Positions 32,488-42,848 of a stretch of DNA of 64,000 nucleotides are shown here, one piece after another. A model generated the notes under the pieces. That model was not told where the DNA came from. It saw only the letters and a program-made list of their open reading frames with translations, and did not search any database. The stretch is taken from positions 62,001-126,000 of the forward strand of contig JAJTUP010000065.1 in NCBI GenBank assembly GCA_021399435.1. Direction: 5' to 3'. The position numbers and the translations under genes were made by a program. Within the stretch, counting starts at the first letter, position 1, and each line of letters starts with the position of its first letter. Source of the DNA: Diaporthe sp. PMI_573 (taxonomy: Eukaryota; Ascomycota; Sordariomycetes; Diaporthales; Diaporthaceae).

Positions 32488-34346
32488 ATGCCTTCAGGAC
32501 GCCTTCCGAAGCGACCTGGCGACCTGGGCGAGTCTCAGGACAATTTCTTTGGCACGCAGAAGGCCAAGCTGCCTCGTCTCGAGAGAGGCTTCGAGGATTT
32601 CTCGCAAGTGGTCAAGGATAGGCTGCAATCCTACATCCGGACTGGCCAGGCGTGCGATCGCTACAAGGTACGTCGTCCTTATTGTCCTGCTCCTCTTCTT
32701 ATTCCATTACAGGTAGATTTGCGGCTTTTATTTGAGAACTCGAAATGGGTGGAAGTGTCTAGCGTTTCGAACTCGACTCCTGTACTTGCAGCATGGAACC
32801 GTGATGTTACCATAATTGCGGATGCTTGCCGCCAGAAGCGACTTTGGCCCCTGTTACAAATAACTATGCAAACGGACGCGTGGAGCAGCTAGTCAAAGCA
32901 AGGTCTCGGAAGAGACCCATCGCGTTAGAACCAACCGCAATACCCACCGTACTCCAAACTGACTTTTTTTTTGTGGTTGTATAAAATTTAGGTTCGCAAG
33001 ATCCGTTGCGATCGCATTCCCGAAGGATGCTCCCCCTGCGCACAGCAGAACCTCGAATGCTATGTCACGGACCGCATTACCGGGCGCACAGAGTGCCGCG
33101 GCTATCTGCAACAGCTTGAGCATGAGAAAAAGGAGATGATGACTCGGCTGCGTGACATGGAAAAGTTGCTGGAAGACAAAGGTGTTCAGGTTCGGCCGCA
33201 GCAGTGGACTTCGCCCTACGGATTTAGCACGCCGTTAGACCCTGAAAACGACCCCAGCAAGGACCAATGGACACAATTCTTTTCCCTATGGGTCAAGGAT
33301 GCCAGTCGCCAGGCTGAAAAATCATTAAAGGAGTCCTCTAGCACGCAGCAGGCATCTTCCCTCGAGACCGCAGATCAGAGAACAGCCGATGCCCGTCTCG
33401 GCAGCATGGCCACTGGCGCACCTTTGTGTAGTATCAATGGCACTCAGCAATCTATACTAGCCACGACGATAGACATCACGTCTTTCAAATCCCCAGATGT
33501 GGACTGTCCACTGCCGGGTGTTCCCAACAACACCCTGCTCTACGGCAAGTCTCTGCAATCCTTCGTCAAGGTATCAAAAGTCAACCCGCCGGCTTCACAG
33601 TTTGCTTCGCATCACCAGGACAACCTCAACGTGGCAGTCAGGCAGGAGAAATTTGGCTTGGGGGTGCACAGGCGACCTCAATTCCGATCCAAGCCTACTA
33701 CCGGTACACCGAGTCCAATTGTAGATGAAACGGAGAAATTACGAATCCATCGTGCGCTAGGCATGGAGAAAGTCCCCTACTATAACCATTCGATGACTGC
33801 ATCGACCACCGCCTATCCACAGATGGGATATGCTGGTTTCACACAGTCAGCCTTCTCCACACCCACATCAGCCCCGAGCTCCGGGCAATCGTTGTATATA
33901 GCGGCAGTCACTGAAGGATCAGCAAACAACCATCTCTACACCACATCAGCGGATGCGTCAGCAGCAGCCGCCCAGGTGAACCGCACGGTCCATACCCCGC
34001 CCAAAAACTCACCGCAAGCAGTCCCAGCAGCCTACAACCAGGTGGTCGCCTACAATCCCCCAAAACAGACAGCAGTAGTCCAGCTATACCACCAGCAGCA
34101 GCAACAACAAGAACTCGACCCGGTAGAGTGGATGAACAGCTGTTCGGGGCCGGCTAACAGCATGTTCACAGCGCAGCGAGTCCCTAACGGCGCGGAACCC
34201 TGCCACCCTACAACGCCAACGCACTCCTGGCACTGCGCAGCAAGAAGCGGGTCGGGGGACCAGGGCGGGGGCCGGGTGGGAGGAAGGGCGTAGGACGGGG
34301 CCCTCAAACCATGGTGTCAATACCGCGGGCTCAGGGCAGCCAGTAG
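32488..34346 (+). pseudogene. Zn2Cys6 transcription factor with Cys-to-Tyr in the zinc cluster and a late frameshift
   Basis: Exon 1 (32488-32667, 60 codons) ends GQACDRYK. A 324-nt phase-0 intron (GTACGT...AATTTAG) leads to exon 2 at 32992, starting VRKIRCDRIPEGCSPCAQQN and continuing LECYVTDRITGRTECRGYLQ, QLEHEKKEMMTRLRDMEKLL. This is the common fungal ACDRCKVRKIRCD zinc cluster followed by a coiled coil, but the second ligand, Cys59, is Tyr (TAC for TGC, one G-to-A change). A long Ser/Thr/Gln-rich region without a fungal_trans domain follows, with a polyglutamine stretch near 34100. The open frame ends at 34293. Near 34203, however, the conserved-looking end LPPYNANALLALRSKKRVGG continues in another frame to a TAG at 34344-34346, implying loss of one base. 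With both changes the protein is probably non-functional. Confidence 0.75.
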
Positions 34347-34825
34347 TCGATGATGATGGAGTACCACCACCCGGATCAGTCGGGCGATTAATGGTGCAAT
34401 TGGCGGATGACGAGGATGGAAGACGTACGGATACGTCGTTAAGCCGGTGGAGGTCACAAGCACTGCCTTGTGTTTAGATTGCAGAAACCACACTCGCACA
34501 CACTCTCGCGCGCGCCCGCACGCAGGGCAAAAAGCAGCACACATATCTTTGGACGGCACTGGGTAATCACATCTCAACCGTATGCATTTCCACTACCGCG
34601 GCTACTGACCTACGTACCACGGCAACGAGGGCGAGATCATCTACCGCCGTAGAGCAGCGTTTATATATAACTAATGGACGTAAAGCATGGTGCCAATGAT
34701 TGTGCGATTTTTGATTTCCGTTGGTTGTTGAATTTCTTGGAAAGGGGAGGTTGTGCGGACAGCACAGCGCTTTGCAGGCTCATCAAGCTATACAATGCCT
34801 CGGCCTCGATGCTGATTCGAAAAAG
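34347..34825. other. Intergenic, up to the pogo insertion
   Basis: No gene recognised. Confidence 0.45.
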
Positions 34826-34827
34826 TA

Positions 34828-36679
34828 ACGTCCCCGGCCCGGCTTCCGCCCCCCCCCCTGATTCCGCCCCCCCCCACATCCGCGTTCACGCGTGTACGCG
34901 TCTGCCCCCACCCTATATAAACTCAACCATATCTTTCCGAGAGAATTTTTTCTGGTCACCAAACTTCTTCCAAGCATCAACCTAGTCATCATGAAGCCCT
35001 ATGGGGAAGCCGAGATCCATGACGCCCTTGTTGCGTGCAGGGATGGAATGCCCGTCAAGCAGGCTTGCAGGACCTGGCATATCCCCCGTTCCACACTTCG
35101 CGATCGCCTCGCCGGCGCGCAAAGTCAGCGCGTTTCTCACGAACCTCAGAGGCCTCTTTCTGATGATCAGGAGGATCGATTGGCCCTATTCCTTATCAAC
35201 CAAAGCAGCTTGGGCCATGCGTTAACTCGCTGGGAAACGAGGGCTCTGGCAGCCCGAATGGCCTCGTCGGGGAAGGAGGTCGCTCCTCTCGGAAGGAAGT
35301 GGCTGAGGGCCTTCCTCCTTCGTCACCCTATCCTCCAAAGCCGTAAGTACCAGCGCGTTGAGGCTAAACGGCTAAGGGCAGCTACCAAAAAGAACGTTGG
35401 GTCGTGGTTTGACTTCATGCAGTTGCCTATCGTGAAGGCAATTAAGCCGGCCAACCGATGGAATGCCGACGAGGGCGGGCTGATGGAGGGCAAGTCCGAG
35501 AAGGCGCTCACGATCGGCTATTCGGAAGGAAGCCAGCTTCTTCAGAAGGACTTTAATTCGAGAGCGTGGACCTCCTTCCTTGAGTGTATCTCCGCCACGG
35601 GCAAGTTCCTCGTCCCACTCGTTATTTTTAAGGGACTCAGCATTCAGCAGCAGTGGTTTCCTATCGCCCTTGAAGATCACGAGGGCTGGCAGTTCACGGC
35701 GACGAAGAAGGGGTGGATGGAGGAACCTATTGCTATCCACTGGCTTCGGAAGGTCTTCCTTCCTCAAACAGTACCAGAGGACCCATTAGAATGGCGCCTT
35801 CTCGTAATCGATGGGCACCATACACATACAACGGTCGAGTTTATGTGGGAATGCTTCTCGAATAAGGTGTATATCGTTTTTTTGCCCGCCCATACTTCGC
35901 ATATGCTGCAACCGCTCGATGTGGCGATCTTCGGCCCTCTAAAGCTCGCATTTAAGAAGCATCTCGATCACCAGGGAGGGCACGATTCGTCAACAGTCGT
36001 GGCAAAGAAACGGTTTCTTTATTGCTATCACAAGGCTCGAATTAACACTTTAACGGAAGCAAATATACGTTCTGGCTGGCGGGCGACTGGTCTCTGGCCA
36101 GTGTCTAAGCATAGGGCACTCGGAAGCCACTTTATCGCCGATAATCGCGAGAAGGAAGCGAGATCGTTGGAATCTGGCGGTACCAATAGCTCCAGCAGCC
36201 ATTTCTGCACTGATAAGTGTTTTTGTCGGCCTCGAGGGACCATTTTTGCGACCCCTAAGCGATCTCAAGACCTAAGGGGTATGGTGGCTCGGTATGCCCG
36301 TCAGAAGAATCTCAGCCCCACATCACGACTCCTCTTCAGGAAAATCCTCAAAAGTTGGGACCAGATAGACGTCGATCTGACGATGTCCTCACAAAAAGCC
36401 CGAGAGTTGGAAGCCCAGATTGAAGCCAGTAGGGTAGTCCGAAGGAAGAAGGTTCAACTTGACCCGAATGAACTTTTCGCCGATATCGAGGCCATTCGGA
36501 GGACTCAGATTGAAGCGGGGGTGGTATCAGAAGAAAGCGACGCTTCAGAAGAGTCGGAAACACCATCGGAAGCGAGGTCAACTATCGTGGTGGCGGCGTC
36601 GTCGGCGACGAGGCGAAGGGGGCGGTCGTGAGGGAAGGGGGCGGAATCAGGGGGGGGGCGGAAGCCGGGCCGGGGACGT
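34828..36679 (+). mobile_element. Complete pogo/Fot1-type transposon (1,852 bp)
   Basis: The ends are inverted repeats of about 45 bp beginning ACGTCCCCGGCCCGGCTTCC and running through the long C run and TGATTCCGCCCCC. They differ only in the length of one C/G homopolymer. TA dinucleotides at 34826-34827 and 36680-36681 are the target duplication. One intact transposase lies inside, so the element is structurally autonomous. Confidence 0.95.
34991..36631 (+). CDS. pogo/Fot1-like DDE transposase, intact
   Basis: The 546-aa frame starts at the ATG at 34991 (CATCATGAAGCCC); the longer frame from 34892 uses a GTG. Domains: pipsqueak-type HTH at the N-terminus (IHDALVACRDGMPVKQACRT, WHIPRSTLRDRL); a CENP-B/Tc5-type HTH (DDQEDRLALFLINQ through LRAFLLRHPILQSRK); then the DDE_1 catalytic domain with Asp at 35468 (WNADEGGLMEG), Asp at 35810 (LVIDGHHTHT) and Asp at 35918 (LDVAIFGPLK), a D35D spacing typical of pogo. 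VFLPAHTSHMLQPLD precedes the last Asp. The basic C-terminus RRRGRS ends next to the right TIR. There are no stops or shifts. The enzyme binds the TIRs and inserts at TA. A decayed relative is at 7688-7893 and another broken copy at 62378-63519. Confidence 0.95.
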   Translation: MKPYGEAEIHDALVACRDGMPVKQACRTWHIPRSTLRDRLAGAQSQRVSHEPQRPLSDDQEDRLALFLINQSSLGHALTRWETRALAARMASSGKEVAPLGRKWLRAFLLRHPILQSRKYQRVEAKRLRAATKKNVGSWFDFMQLPIVKAIKPANRWNADEGGLMEGKSEKALTIGYSEGSQLLQKDFNSRAWTSFLECISATGKFLVPLVIFKGLSIQQQWFPIALEDHEGWQFTATKKGWMEEPIAIHWLRKVFLPQTVPEDPLEWRLLVIDGHHTHTTVEFMWECFSNKVYIVFLPAHTSHMLQPLDVAIFGPLKLAFKKHLDHQGGHDSSTVVAKKRFLYCYHKARINTLTEANIRSGWRATGLWPVSKHRALGSHFIADNREKEARSLESGGTNSSSSHFCTDKCFCRPRGTIFATPKRSQDLRGMVARYARQKNLSPTSRLLFRKILKSWDQIDVDLTMSSQKARELEAQIEASRVVRRKKVQLDPNELFADIEAIRRTQIEAGVVSEESDASEESETPSEARSTIVVAASSATRRRGRS

Positions 36680-36681
36680 TA

Positions 36682-36926
36682 CAAATCGAGGGCCAGACGG
36701 TGGTTGGGAGCGATAGTAAAGCAGTATGCCTTGCTTGCTGATGAAGGTGTCTTGACCGAAGAACCGCATCTTTGCCCTGGGTCTCATGCAGGCTGGCGAA
36801 TCTATCTACATCTATCTACCGGCACCTCATGTAGATAGATGTAGATGCTTAGTCATAATTTGCAATGTAGATAGATAGATGTAGGCTATATGTAGATGTA
36901 GATAGATTCGGTAGATAGACGGTCGG
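36682..36926. repeat. TAGATAGATG-type microsatellite, probable hAT subterminal repeats
   Basis: Between 36794 and 36922 the motifs CTATCTACAT and GTAGATAGATG recur in both orientations. Because the 3' end of a hAT transposase follows immediately on the minus strand, these are plausibly the subterminal binding repeats of that element's right end. Short AT/GC-mixed sequence without features lies between the pogo end and the repeat. Confidence 0.55.
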
Positions 36927-37502
36927 CTAATCCTCGGCCGTGTCGTCGCCCACCTCCTTCAGCAAACCTTCATATCCTTCTAGTAGCCCAGCCCATAACC
37001 ACGACCTTACCATCTGAGTAACGGCAATTGTGCTTGCATCTAAGCGCGACCTCTTGGGCGAAACCATACTACCAGCGGAAGAAAAGGTCCTCTCACACTC
37101 AGAAGCCATTGCTGGGACCGAGAGGATGTCAATCGCCATTTTCGCCACTCGCGGATACTCAAATCTCTTTGCAGACCAGTATTCCAGAGGATTGTCGTAT
37201 GTAGTGTATATGTCTTGCTTTGTAGACAACCACCTCTCCAGTTCATCTGTGGCTTCGTTATGGCCGTGGCGGGTGGATGATATTAATTCGTCTTGGAAGG
37301 AATCAAATGGATTATACTCACGCGCCCCCACCGCGGCAGGAAGGTTACTGCTCGAGATTTCCCACTGAGCAGGAAGGTCGACACTCCGCACCAACAGAAC
37401 AGAGGCACCCAATGAGAGTGAGTCACGTACAGCAACCTTGAATTCAAATGAGGGGTGACACGCTTGTCTGTCGTAAGTGGCGCAAAACCTTTTGTCGCTC
37501 AT
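36927..37502 (-). pseudogene. hAT transposase C-terminal fragment
   Basis: The minus-strand frame of 191 codons from the ATG at 37502 contains the hAT-C signature NPLEYWSAKRFEYPRVAKMA, IDILSVPAMASECERTFSSA and GSMVSPKRSRLDASTIAVTQ, then MVRSWLWAGLLEG. The BED finger and catalytic core are missing; upstream sequence (37503 onward) does not continue the protein. Sequence divergence from the other hAT copies in the window marks it as a separate family. Confidence 0.85.
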
Positions 37503-39012
37503 CGCCTGGGCCTAGATCATCGGGACGCTACGACGTGGGTCCTGGTGTCATTGGAGCGGACAGTACGTTCCTTAAAGAAAGTTATGTCCCAACATTACGA
37601 CAGAACAATACGACGCCACTCCGATCAGTCAGATTACTTTACTTTTCTTGGTCTGATCACAATAGCGTCGCAATGTTCTGTTGCATTGTAGCTATTTAAC
37701 CTTTTTAGGGACATACTGCATGGCTAAGATCAGACAGTGCATATAGTGTAACATCGACGAAAGAAGCAACGCAATCCGCACAGGTCGTGGAACCAACAGC
37801 ATCCCGAGCTGCAGTCGTCAACACACACACTTTGGTTAGATGATGCCAGGTGTGGTATGACGGCTGCCCATTCTACACCGGGGTGGTTGTCAACGGATGC
37901 AGCCCCTTGTCTGCCGCATGCAGGTGCCCACCGGCTTGCCCTCCTTGCTGCATGATTCTCACAACATGCCCAGCATCCTCACATCTCGAACCACTACCCT
38001 GGCTGGTCCCTGCCTGCCCTGCCCGTGCCGACCGTCAGGCGTATCTGAGGTGTGGCCCCCTTGTCATTCAAATGGATCCACGACAGTAGAATACCCTGTC
38101 GAAAATGATGTGGTATTCTCTTGTAGTACATTCGCGTTTCATCCGGCCCGGTCTGCTCGACTCCTACTTCTAAGACAAACGTCACAAATCATCAGACACA
38201 GCTCAGAGCACTGCAAGTCTTCTTCCGAGATTCTTTATTGTACTACCTCTTTCCTCTGTCGAGAGTTAGCGCAGCCAATCCATTTCGGTTTTCAATAACA
38301 GAATGCACGGCTGTCTCTGATGTTTCACACCGCGCGGATGCTTTAATGATGATTCAACCGTAGTACTTATGAAGAAGGTCTTATAGTACTTGTCCGCCTT
38401 TTCACATGTGCTTTTGTTGCGGAAAAGCAAAGATGGCCTTACATGCGCCTCTGGGCACGAGACGTTTTCGTCCGCACCACAAATAACGGCCCATCCTGCA
38501 TATTGCCACGGTCAATGAAATGCACTCGCCCGAGGCTACCACCTTTGTTTCCGACCGGCCTGCTACCTAATGCAGCGTCTGAAGCAAACAATTCGACCGT
38601 CAAGACTCTATGTGAGGACAACGCAATACACAACAACCGTCAATCATTTTTGCTGCCACCTTACATTACGGCGCCCTTGTCTACCAATCGCCTTGACATG
38701 GCCATAAGCCGGTTGCACAAGGACTGGCCCGGATATAAGAAGCTCATGGGCTCCGTCACGCTTCAGTCGTTATCGGACCGCCGCTACCGCACCGATTTTA
38801 CATCACCGCCCTCCCTTGCTTTGATTCAGCCCGCTATTTCAAAGCCTCCTCTTGTACTCTGGGATCAATCCCATTACACAACACGCCTCCATCTCTGGCA
38901 CAATAAACACAAACACCACACAGCACTGCAATACACAACACACACGGCGCAACGTCCCAACACAGCACAACACGGGAAACGTTTATAGAACACCACACAA
39001 CGCTACAACACT
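37503..39012. other. No gene recognised
   Basis: A 181-codon plus frame (38443-38988) and opposing minus frames exist but have low-complexity His/Thr-rich ends and no family pattern. Nothing else is seen. The last part is the upstream region of the dsRBM gene, rich in ACACAACAC words. Confidence 0.45.
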
Positions 39013-39531
39013 ATGTCTTCTTCACGACAAAGCTCCCGGGCCCATAGTACAGGCAGTGCCAGCGAGAGCTGCACCTGGCAAACCAAGCTTGAAGGTCCGA
39101 CCAATCCCACAAGTCGCATCTACCTGCCGAACAGCCACTCACCCGGCCGCTCACGCTCCCACGACAATGCCTCCCGCCATATGCTAACACTGGCACACAG
39201 ATGCATGCCGCGAGTTCCAGACCGGCTCGCCCTCTTTCCAGACCGTCTCAGACAGAAGAGGTATGCCGGTCCAAGACCAGCACCCTCTATAGGACGACTG
39301 ACTACATGGAAGTGCAAAGGGGAACATGAAGAAGACGAAAAATGCTGACCAAGCTTCAAATAAATAGGTGGCCGCACAGCCTGGTCGAGTCGCGTGACCG
39401 TCAACGGCGCGATCCACCAGGCTAGGTTCTGGTACGACGGTAAGAACCTGAACAACGCCAAAGAGGACGCCGCCGAGGTCGCACTGAGTTCCATCTCCAT
39501 GGCGGCGTCCCCATCGGCCACGAGGTGGTAG
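39013..39531 (+). CDS. Single-dsRBM microprotein (101 aa)
   Basis: Three exons, 39013-39094, 39201-39260 and 39368-39531, with introns GTCCGA...CACAG (106 nt) and GTATGC...AATAG (107 nt), give 102 codons with stop. The product is nearly all one double-stranded RNA-binding motif. A Ser-rich start (MSSSRQSSRAHSTGSASES) leads into helix 1 TWQTKLEDACREFQ, the strands FQTVSDRRGGRTAWSSRVTV and NGAIHQARFWYDGKNLNNAK, and helix 2 AKEDAAEVALSSI with the family's K-x2-AK-x2-AA-type ending. Both junctions restore codons inside the domain, which strongly supports the gene model. No catalytic domain is present, so it probably acts by binding structured RNA. Small dsRBM-only proteins of this layout occur in Pezizomycotina but are little studied. 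The antisense frame at 39120-39632 is a shadow. Confidence 0.85.
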
Positions 39532-40466
39532 AATGCCTCTATCCCTCCCGGTGTGTGTGCGGGAGTGGAAGGTACAAAGTGCGTTTGGATGGACATGACG
39601 CGCAGCAGGAGGAGCAGCAGCGGCGGCGGCAACGAAACACGATATTCTCATTACCATAAAAAAGTTTCATACCTCTTCGGCCATGAGATCGAATCCAACC
39701 CGACTCAATGCAGGCTCCTGCGCTGGTGGTCGAAGTGCATGTTTCGGGCGTGGTGCTGCCGACGCCTGCCCTCTCTACGCACCAAGCGTGCTTACTCAGG
39801 ATGGCTTCTCGTGGCGGCAGAAAGAGGTGACAAATGGTGGTTGTTGTTTTTCGCCTTGAAGTGAGACACGGCAGGAGATATCTAATTAACTCAAGACCCA
39901 CCAGACCTTTAGCCCGCCAATAGCCGTCCTCGGCAAGCACGTGAAATCACACGCTGGCGGCAAAGCTGAAGTGTTGAAGATGTCAAGGTCGCCGCTTATT
40001 CACTCCACTGCGGCAACACTGAGATGTATAACAAAGCCCGAGGTATATTTTGGCCACACTGTTGGCCGTTAGCAGCGCTGACGAGGGTCTGGTATATATG
40101 CTGACTCTGGTAGGCCTCGACGATAGTGTAGGGGCTTCTAAGTTGCCCTGCTGTTCGAAATGCTGTAGCCTAGGTGGTTGCTTACTACGTATGTTTGTCT
40201 GAAGATGGAGGCACGTCTTTCGCTCACCCAGTCTGGAACTACCAGAGCAACGCCAAGTTGCAGAAGTGTTGACATATGAATGTATATAAATAGCCTGCCT
40301 GCACGAACCCTTGAGATTTATAGATATCCAGTTCACAGAGTATCAACCACCATCTCTCTACGTCCTCTTAAGTTACACATAGACTAACCTGTTCTCTCAC
40401 AACTCCAAAACCCTGCAACACCAAACAAAAATGTAGTTCAGCATCCAGACCCTCCTGCAGTGCGCC
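39532..40466. other. No gene recognised
   Basis: Several overlapping frames (39539-39940 minus, 39983-40336 minus) without recognisable features. Confidence 0.45.
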
Positions 40467-40483
40467 GGCCTCAGACTTGTCAA

Positions 40484-40615
40484 CAAATAAATGAGTTCAA
40501 ATAAATTCAAATAAATCCAAATCAAATCAAATCAAATTAAGCTAAAACGAATTCAAATCAAATCAAATCGCAGGGGCCGGATTTATTTGGATATCTGAAT
40601 TCATTTAGATAATAT
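40484..40615. repeat. TCAAAT/ATTTGA subterminal-type repeats of a hAT element
   Basis: AAATAAATTCAAATAAATCC, several AATCAAATC units and the inverted GGATTTATTTGGATA occur within 130 bases. As a hAT transposase remnant follows 150 bases downstream, they are most simply its left subterminal repeats. Confidence 0.55.
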
Positions 40616-40759
40616 GCTAGCCAATCACCGCGTGTAACCCAGGACAAGTTGACCCACTCTCGGCCAACACGCGTCGCGCCCATCGCGTGTGGAATTGCCT
40701 GAATTAGCCTCCGCTCGCGGCCCCGCTCCGGTCAGAATTGTATCCATCCTCTCGCTACA

Positions 40760-41470
40760 ATGGTTCATTCTAAGAGTACCGATATCTCAGCAGCGCTGAT
40801 TTCAACACCTCCTTCTATCGCCAACAGCGATCCCTATACGGCGGCCGGCTTCAATCGATCCGATGACAATAGAGAAGCGACAGAGGACACTTCTTCCTCG
40901 GCTGGTCACTCGGCGTACGAAGGCATCAATTGGAATCGCCTTCCAGGATATTTAGCCAGTAAGCTAAGTGAGATCATCCACGAATATGGCTTCGACGGTC
41001 GCGTGGGGTACTTTGTCACAGACAACGCAGAAAGTAACGACACATGTCTGGAAGAGCTCTCTATTGAGCTTGGCTTCAATAAGCAGCACCGCCGGCTTCG
41101 GTGCTGCGGACATATCATTAATCTCGTCGCCCGATCCATCCTATTTGGAACAGATGCCGAAGCCTTCGAGGAGGACTGCCAAGCCGACAAGGAGATACAA
41201 GACGAGATGAGGTTGTGGAGGGCGAAAGGGCCAATTGGCAAGCTGCATAACACTGTTCACTGGGTGCAGCGATCCGGCCAGCGCATCGAGAAGCTCCACA
41301 AGCTCCAGAGTATTGAGAACACGGCTTTAGGTCTAGAAGACAGAGCAACCTACGATGTGATCATGGATAACGCAACCCGCTGGAACTCATCCGAGGCGAT
41401 GATGGAGCGAGGCTATCAACTTCGGAATCCTCTTGACTCCCTAGTCCAGGCGGAGGTCGCCAGCGGGGTG
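40760..41470 (+). pseudogene. hAT transposase with internal deletion, truncated
   Basis: From the ATG at 40760 the frame gives a Ser/Thr-rich start, the beginning of a BED-like segment (YEGINWNRLPGY), then jumps directly into the catalytic core: LSEIIHEYGFDGRVGYFVTD, NAESNDTCLEELSIELGF, LRCCGHIINLVARSILFGTD, GPIGKLHNTVHWVQRSGQR, and DNATRWNSSEAMMERGYQLR. The BED finger cysteines and first catalytic Asp are deleted and the C-terminal half is missing. The sequence ends at a junction with unrelated DNA near 41470. It is a distinct hAT family from that at 19508, sharing only the general motif order. Confidence 0.85.
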
Positions 41471-41731
41471 GCGGCTCGGCATACCCGTTGACACTTTCCC
41501 GTTGGAAGGGTTATAGATTGCAATCATTCTACCACACAAGGGGTTGTCGTTGGACCGGAAGCCCATTACCTCAGATGACATTGCGACGATGTTAGCGGTC
41601 ATGTCCCTGCCGGTATCGTCCTCCCCGCAGGCACCTAACATAGTGACCTCAGAATAGTCAAATATGGAGACAATCTGTGCATAATTAATGGAGCCCTCCC
41701 TACTTCTATTCGGTGGCTTGATACATCGCAT
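41471..41731 (-). pseudogene. Expansin/RlpA-like double-psi beta-barrel fragment
   Basis: The minus frame reads INYAQIVSIFDYSEVTMLGA, CGEDDTGRDMTANIVAMSSE, VMGFRSNDNPLCGRMIAIYN and PSNGKVSTG. The GACG...DMxxNIVAMSSEVMG...NPLCGRxIxIxNPxNGK pattern is that of small fungal secreted proteins with a double-psi beta-barrel (expansin, RlpA, cerato-platanin-like). The signal peptide and the C-terminal VxDxCxGC part are missing. It is wedged between the truncated hAT and the copia gag piece, so it looks like a captured or stranded exon. Whole proteins of this family act outside the cell on walls. Confidence 0.5.
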
Positions 41732-41779
41732 GAGCTGGATGTGTTATTAGATATCCTCGGAGGCAAAAGGTAGCAGGCA

Positions 41780-42692
41780 GCCTTGAAATGCGCGTGATAT
41801 GATTCAGCTTAATAAAGATTCGTACCTTATCATAAAGGAGGTCGTACGGCTTTCCAGTATAGTTCCTATCTTTTCTCCAGCCTTTTTGAAATGTAGCCAC
41901 CTTCTGTGGGTCAATAGGGCCATTGTATATAACTCGTGTTGGTGGTAAGTCGTACACAATGTCTCCTGGGTACACTGACTGTGCCGTGGCTTCTGTACGA
42001 GCGTACTGAGGGAAGTTGTCTACCTCCTGCGTAAACCTTATTCCTAGGGGTGCTTGTCGTACGACCTGTGTTTCGGCTGTTTAGGCTCGCACGGGTCGAG
42101 GGATGTCGAATGCACTCGGTGCTACTTCTTCGGCTTGTATGACCCGAGGTGCTTGGTTTTCAACTGTACGTCGGATTGGCTGGGGAGGGGATCTTTCCCT
42201 GGTTTGGCTACGTGCAGGACCCTCTGCATGCTGAGCTGTACGAGGTTGCTTTGGTGATTGGTCCTCTTCCCCTTCTAGGACTCTCGCTAACTTGTCTGCA
42301 TATCGTACGCTTGGGCCTGAAGGTATTCTTATGTCCTTGTCTTCGAGAATCTGAAGAAACTCCTTTCGAAACGTACGGTTGACTTGTTCAAATTGGTATG
42401 TTGTCCATCCCTCGAGGTCGTTGTAGATCGTACTACGGAGGTTTTCGCCTTTTAGATCGAGGTGGACAATGTCCATCATGACCCGTGCGAAGTATGTAGT
42501 CAGCTGGGTCGCCGATGGTGCCGCATCGATTTCGATGGGTTGGTCCCAGTATATTGGGTCTGTTGCCTTCTTCCAGACCTTGGTAGGTATCTTGCTCCCC
42601 TCGCTGATATCTTCGTACGTGAACGGGTCATTATCTTCGTACTGCAGTTCCTCAGCTGCAAGCTGGTCTTCGGGTGTGCTGCCGGATGACAT
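41780..42692 (-). mobile_element. Ty1/copia gag with one nonsense codon, 3' truncated
   Basis: The minus frame starts at the ATG at 42692 and reads an acidic copia Gag: MSSGSTPEDQLAAEELQYED, WDQPIEIDAAPSATQLTTYF, LEGWTTYQFEQVNRTFRKEF, then a Pro/Gln-rich linker. A TAA at 42081-42083 interrupts FDIPRPVRA/TAETQ in the same frame, after which the protein continues VYPGDIVYDLPPTRVIYN, FQKGWRKDRNYTGKPYDLLY. The stop is a likely CAA-to-TAA change. The zinc knuckle and pol do not follow; sequence similarity ends near 41800. Gag assembles the particle that packages element RNA. The leader upstream is described separately. It may belong to the same clade as the pol fragments at 1 and 7915, but they do not overlap and cannot be compared. 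Confidence 0.75.
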
Positions 42693-42783
42693 AGTGGGAA
42701 GTGGTTGGATCGGTATCGTGTGGTTTCAGATTTCGTGTCGTGCGGGGGCGCACTCTTTATCGTTCTCACCGTACGGAATCGGA

Positions 42784-42823
42784 ATCATCTACTGCCACCT
42801 GACTGGCGCGTAGCAGAGATGAT
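42784..42823 (-). repeat. Hairpin 1 upstream of copia gag (shared loop)
   Basis: ATCATCT-A-CTGC pairs with GCAGAGATGAT (one bulged A). The stem is closed by A-T and C-G pairs after one mismatch around an 11-nt loop CTGACTGGCGC (GCGCCAGTCAG in the gag-sense RNA). The loop is identical to those of hairpins 2 and 3. Confidence 0.8.
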
Positions 42824-42848
42824 GCCAATTCGTACGGGGGAGACGGCT

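Noticed and set aside
32668..32892. Readthrough of the Zn2Cys6 gene into its intron as a 134-aa product
   Set aside because: GTACGT and the later TTTAG acceptor restore VRKIRCD, the expected second half of the zinc cluster; the readthrough part has no homology pattern.
38443..38988. 181-codon plus-strand frame
   Set aside because: Low-complexity His/Thr/Gln tail, opposing frames of equal quality, no motif and no neighbouring exons.
39120..39632. 170-codon minus-strand frame
   Set aside because: Antisense shadow of the dsRBM gene, whose two splice junctions both rebuild a known domain.
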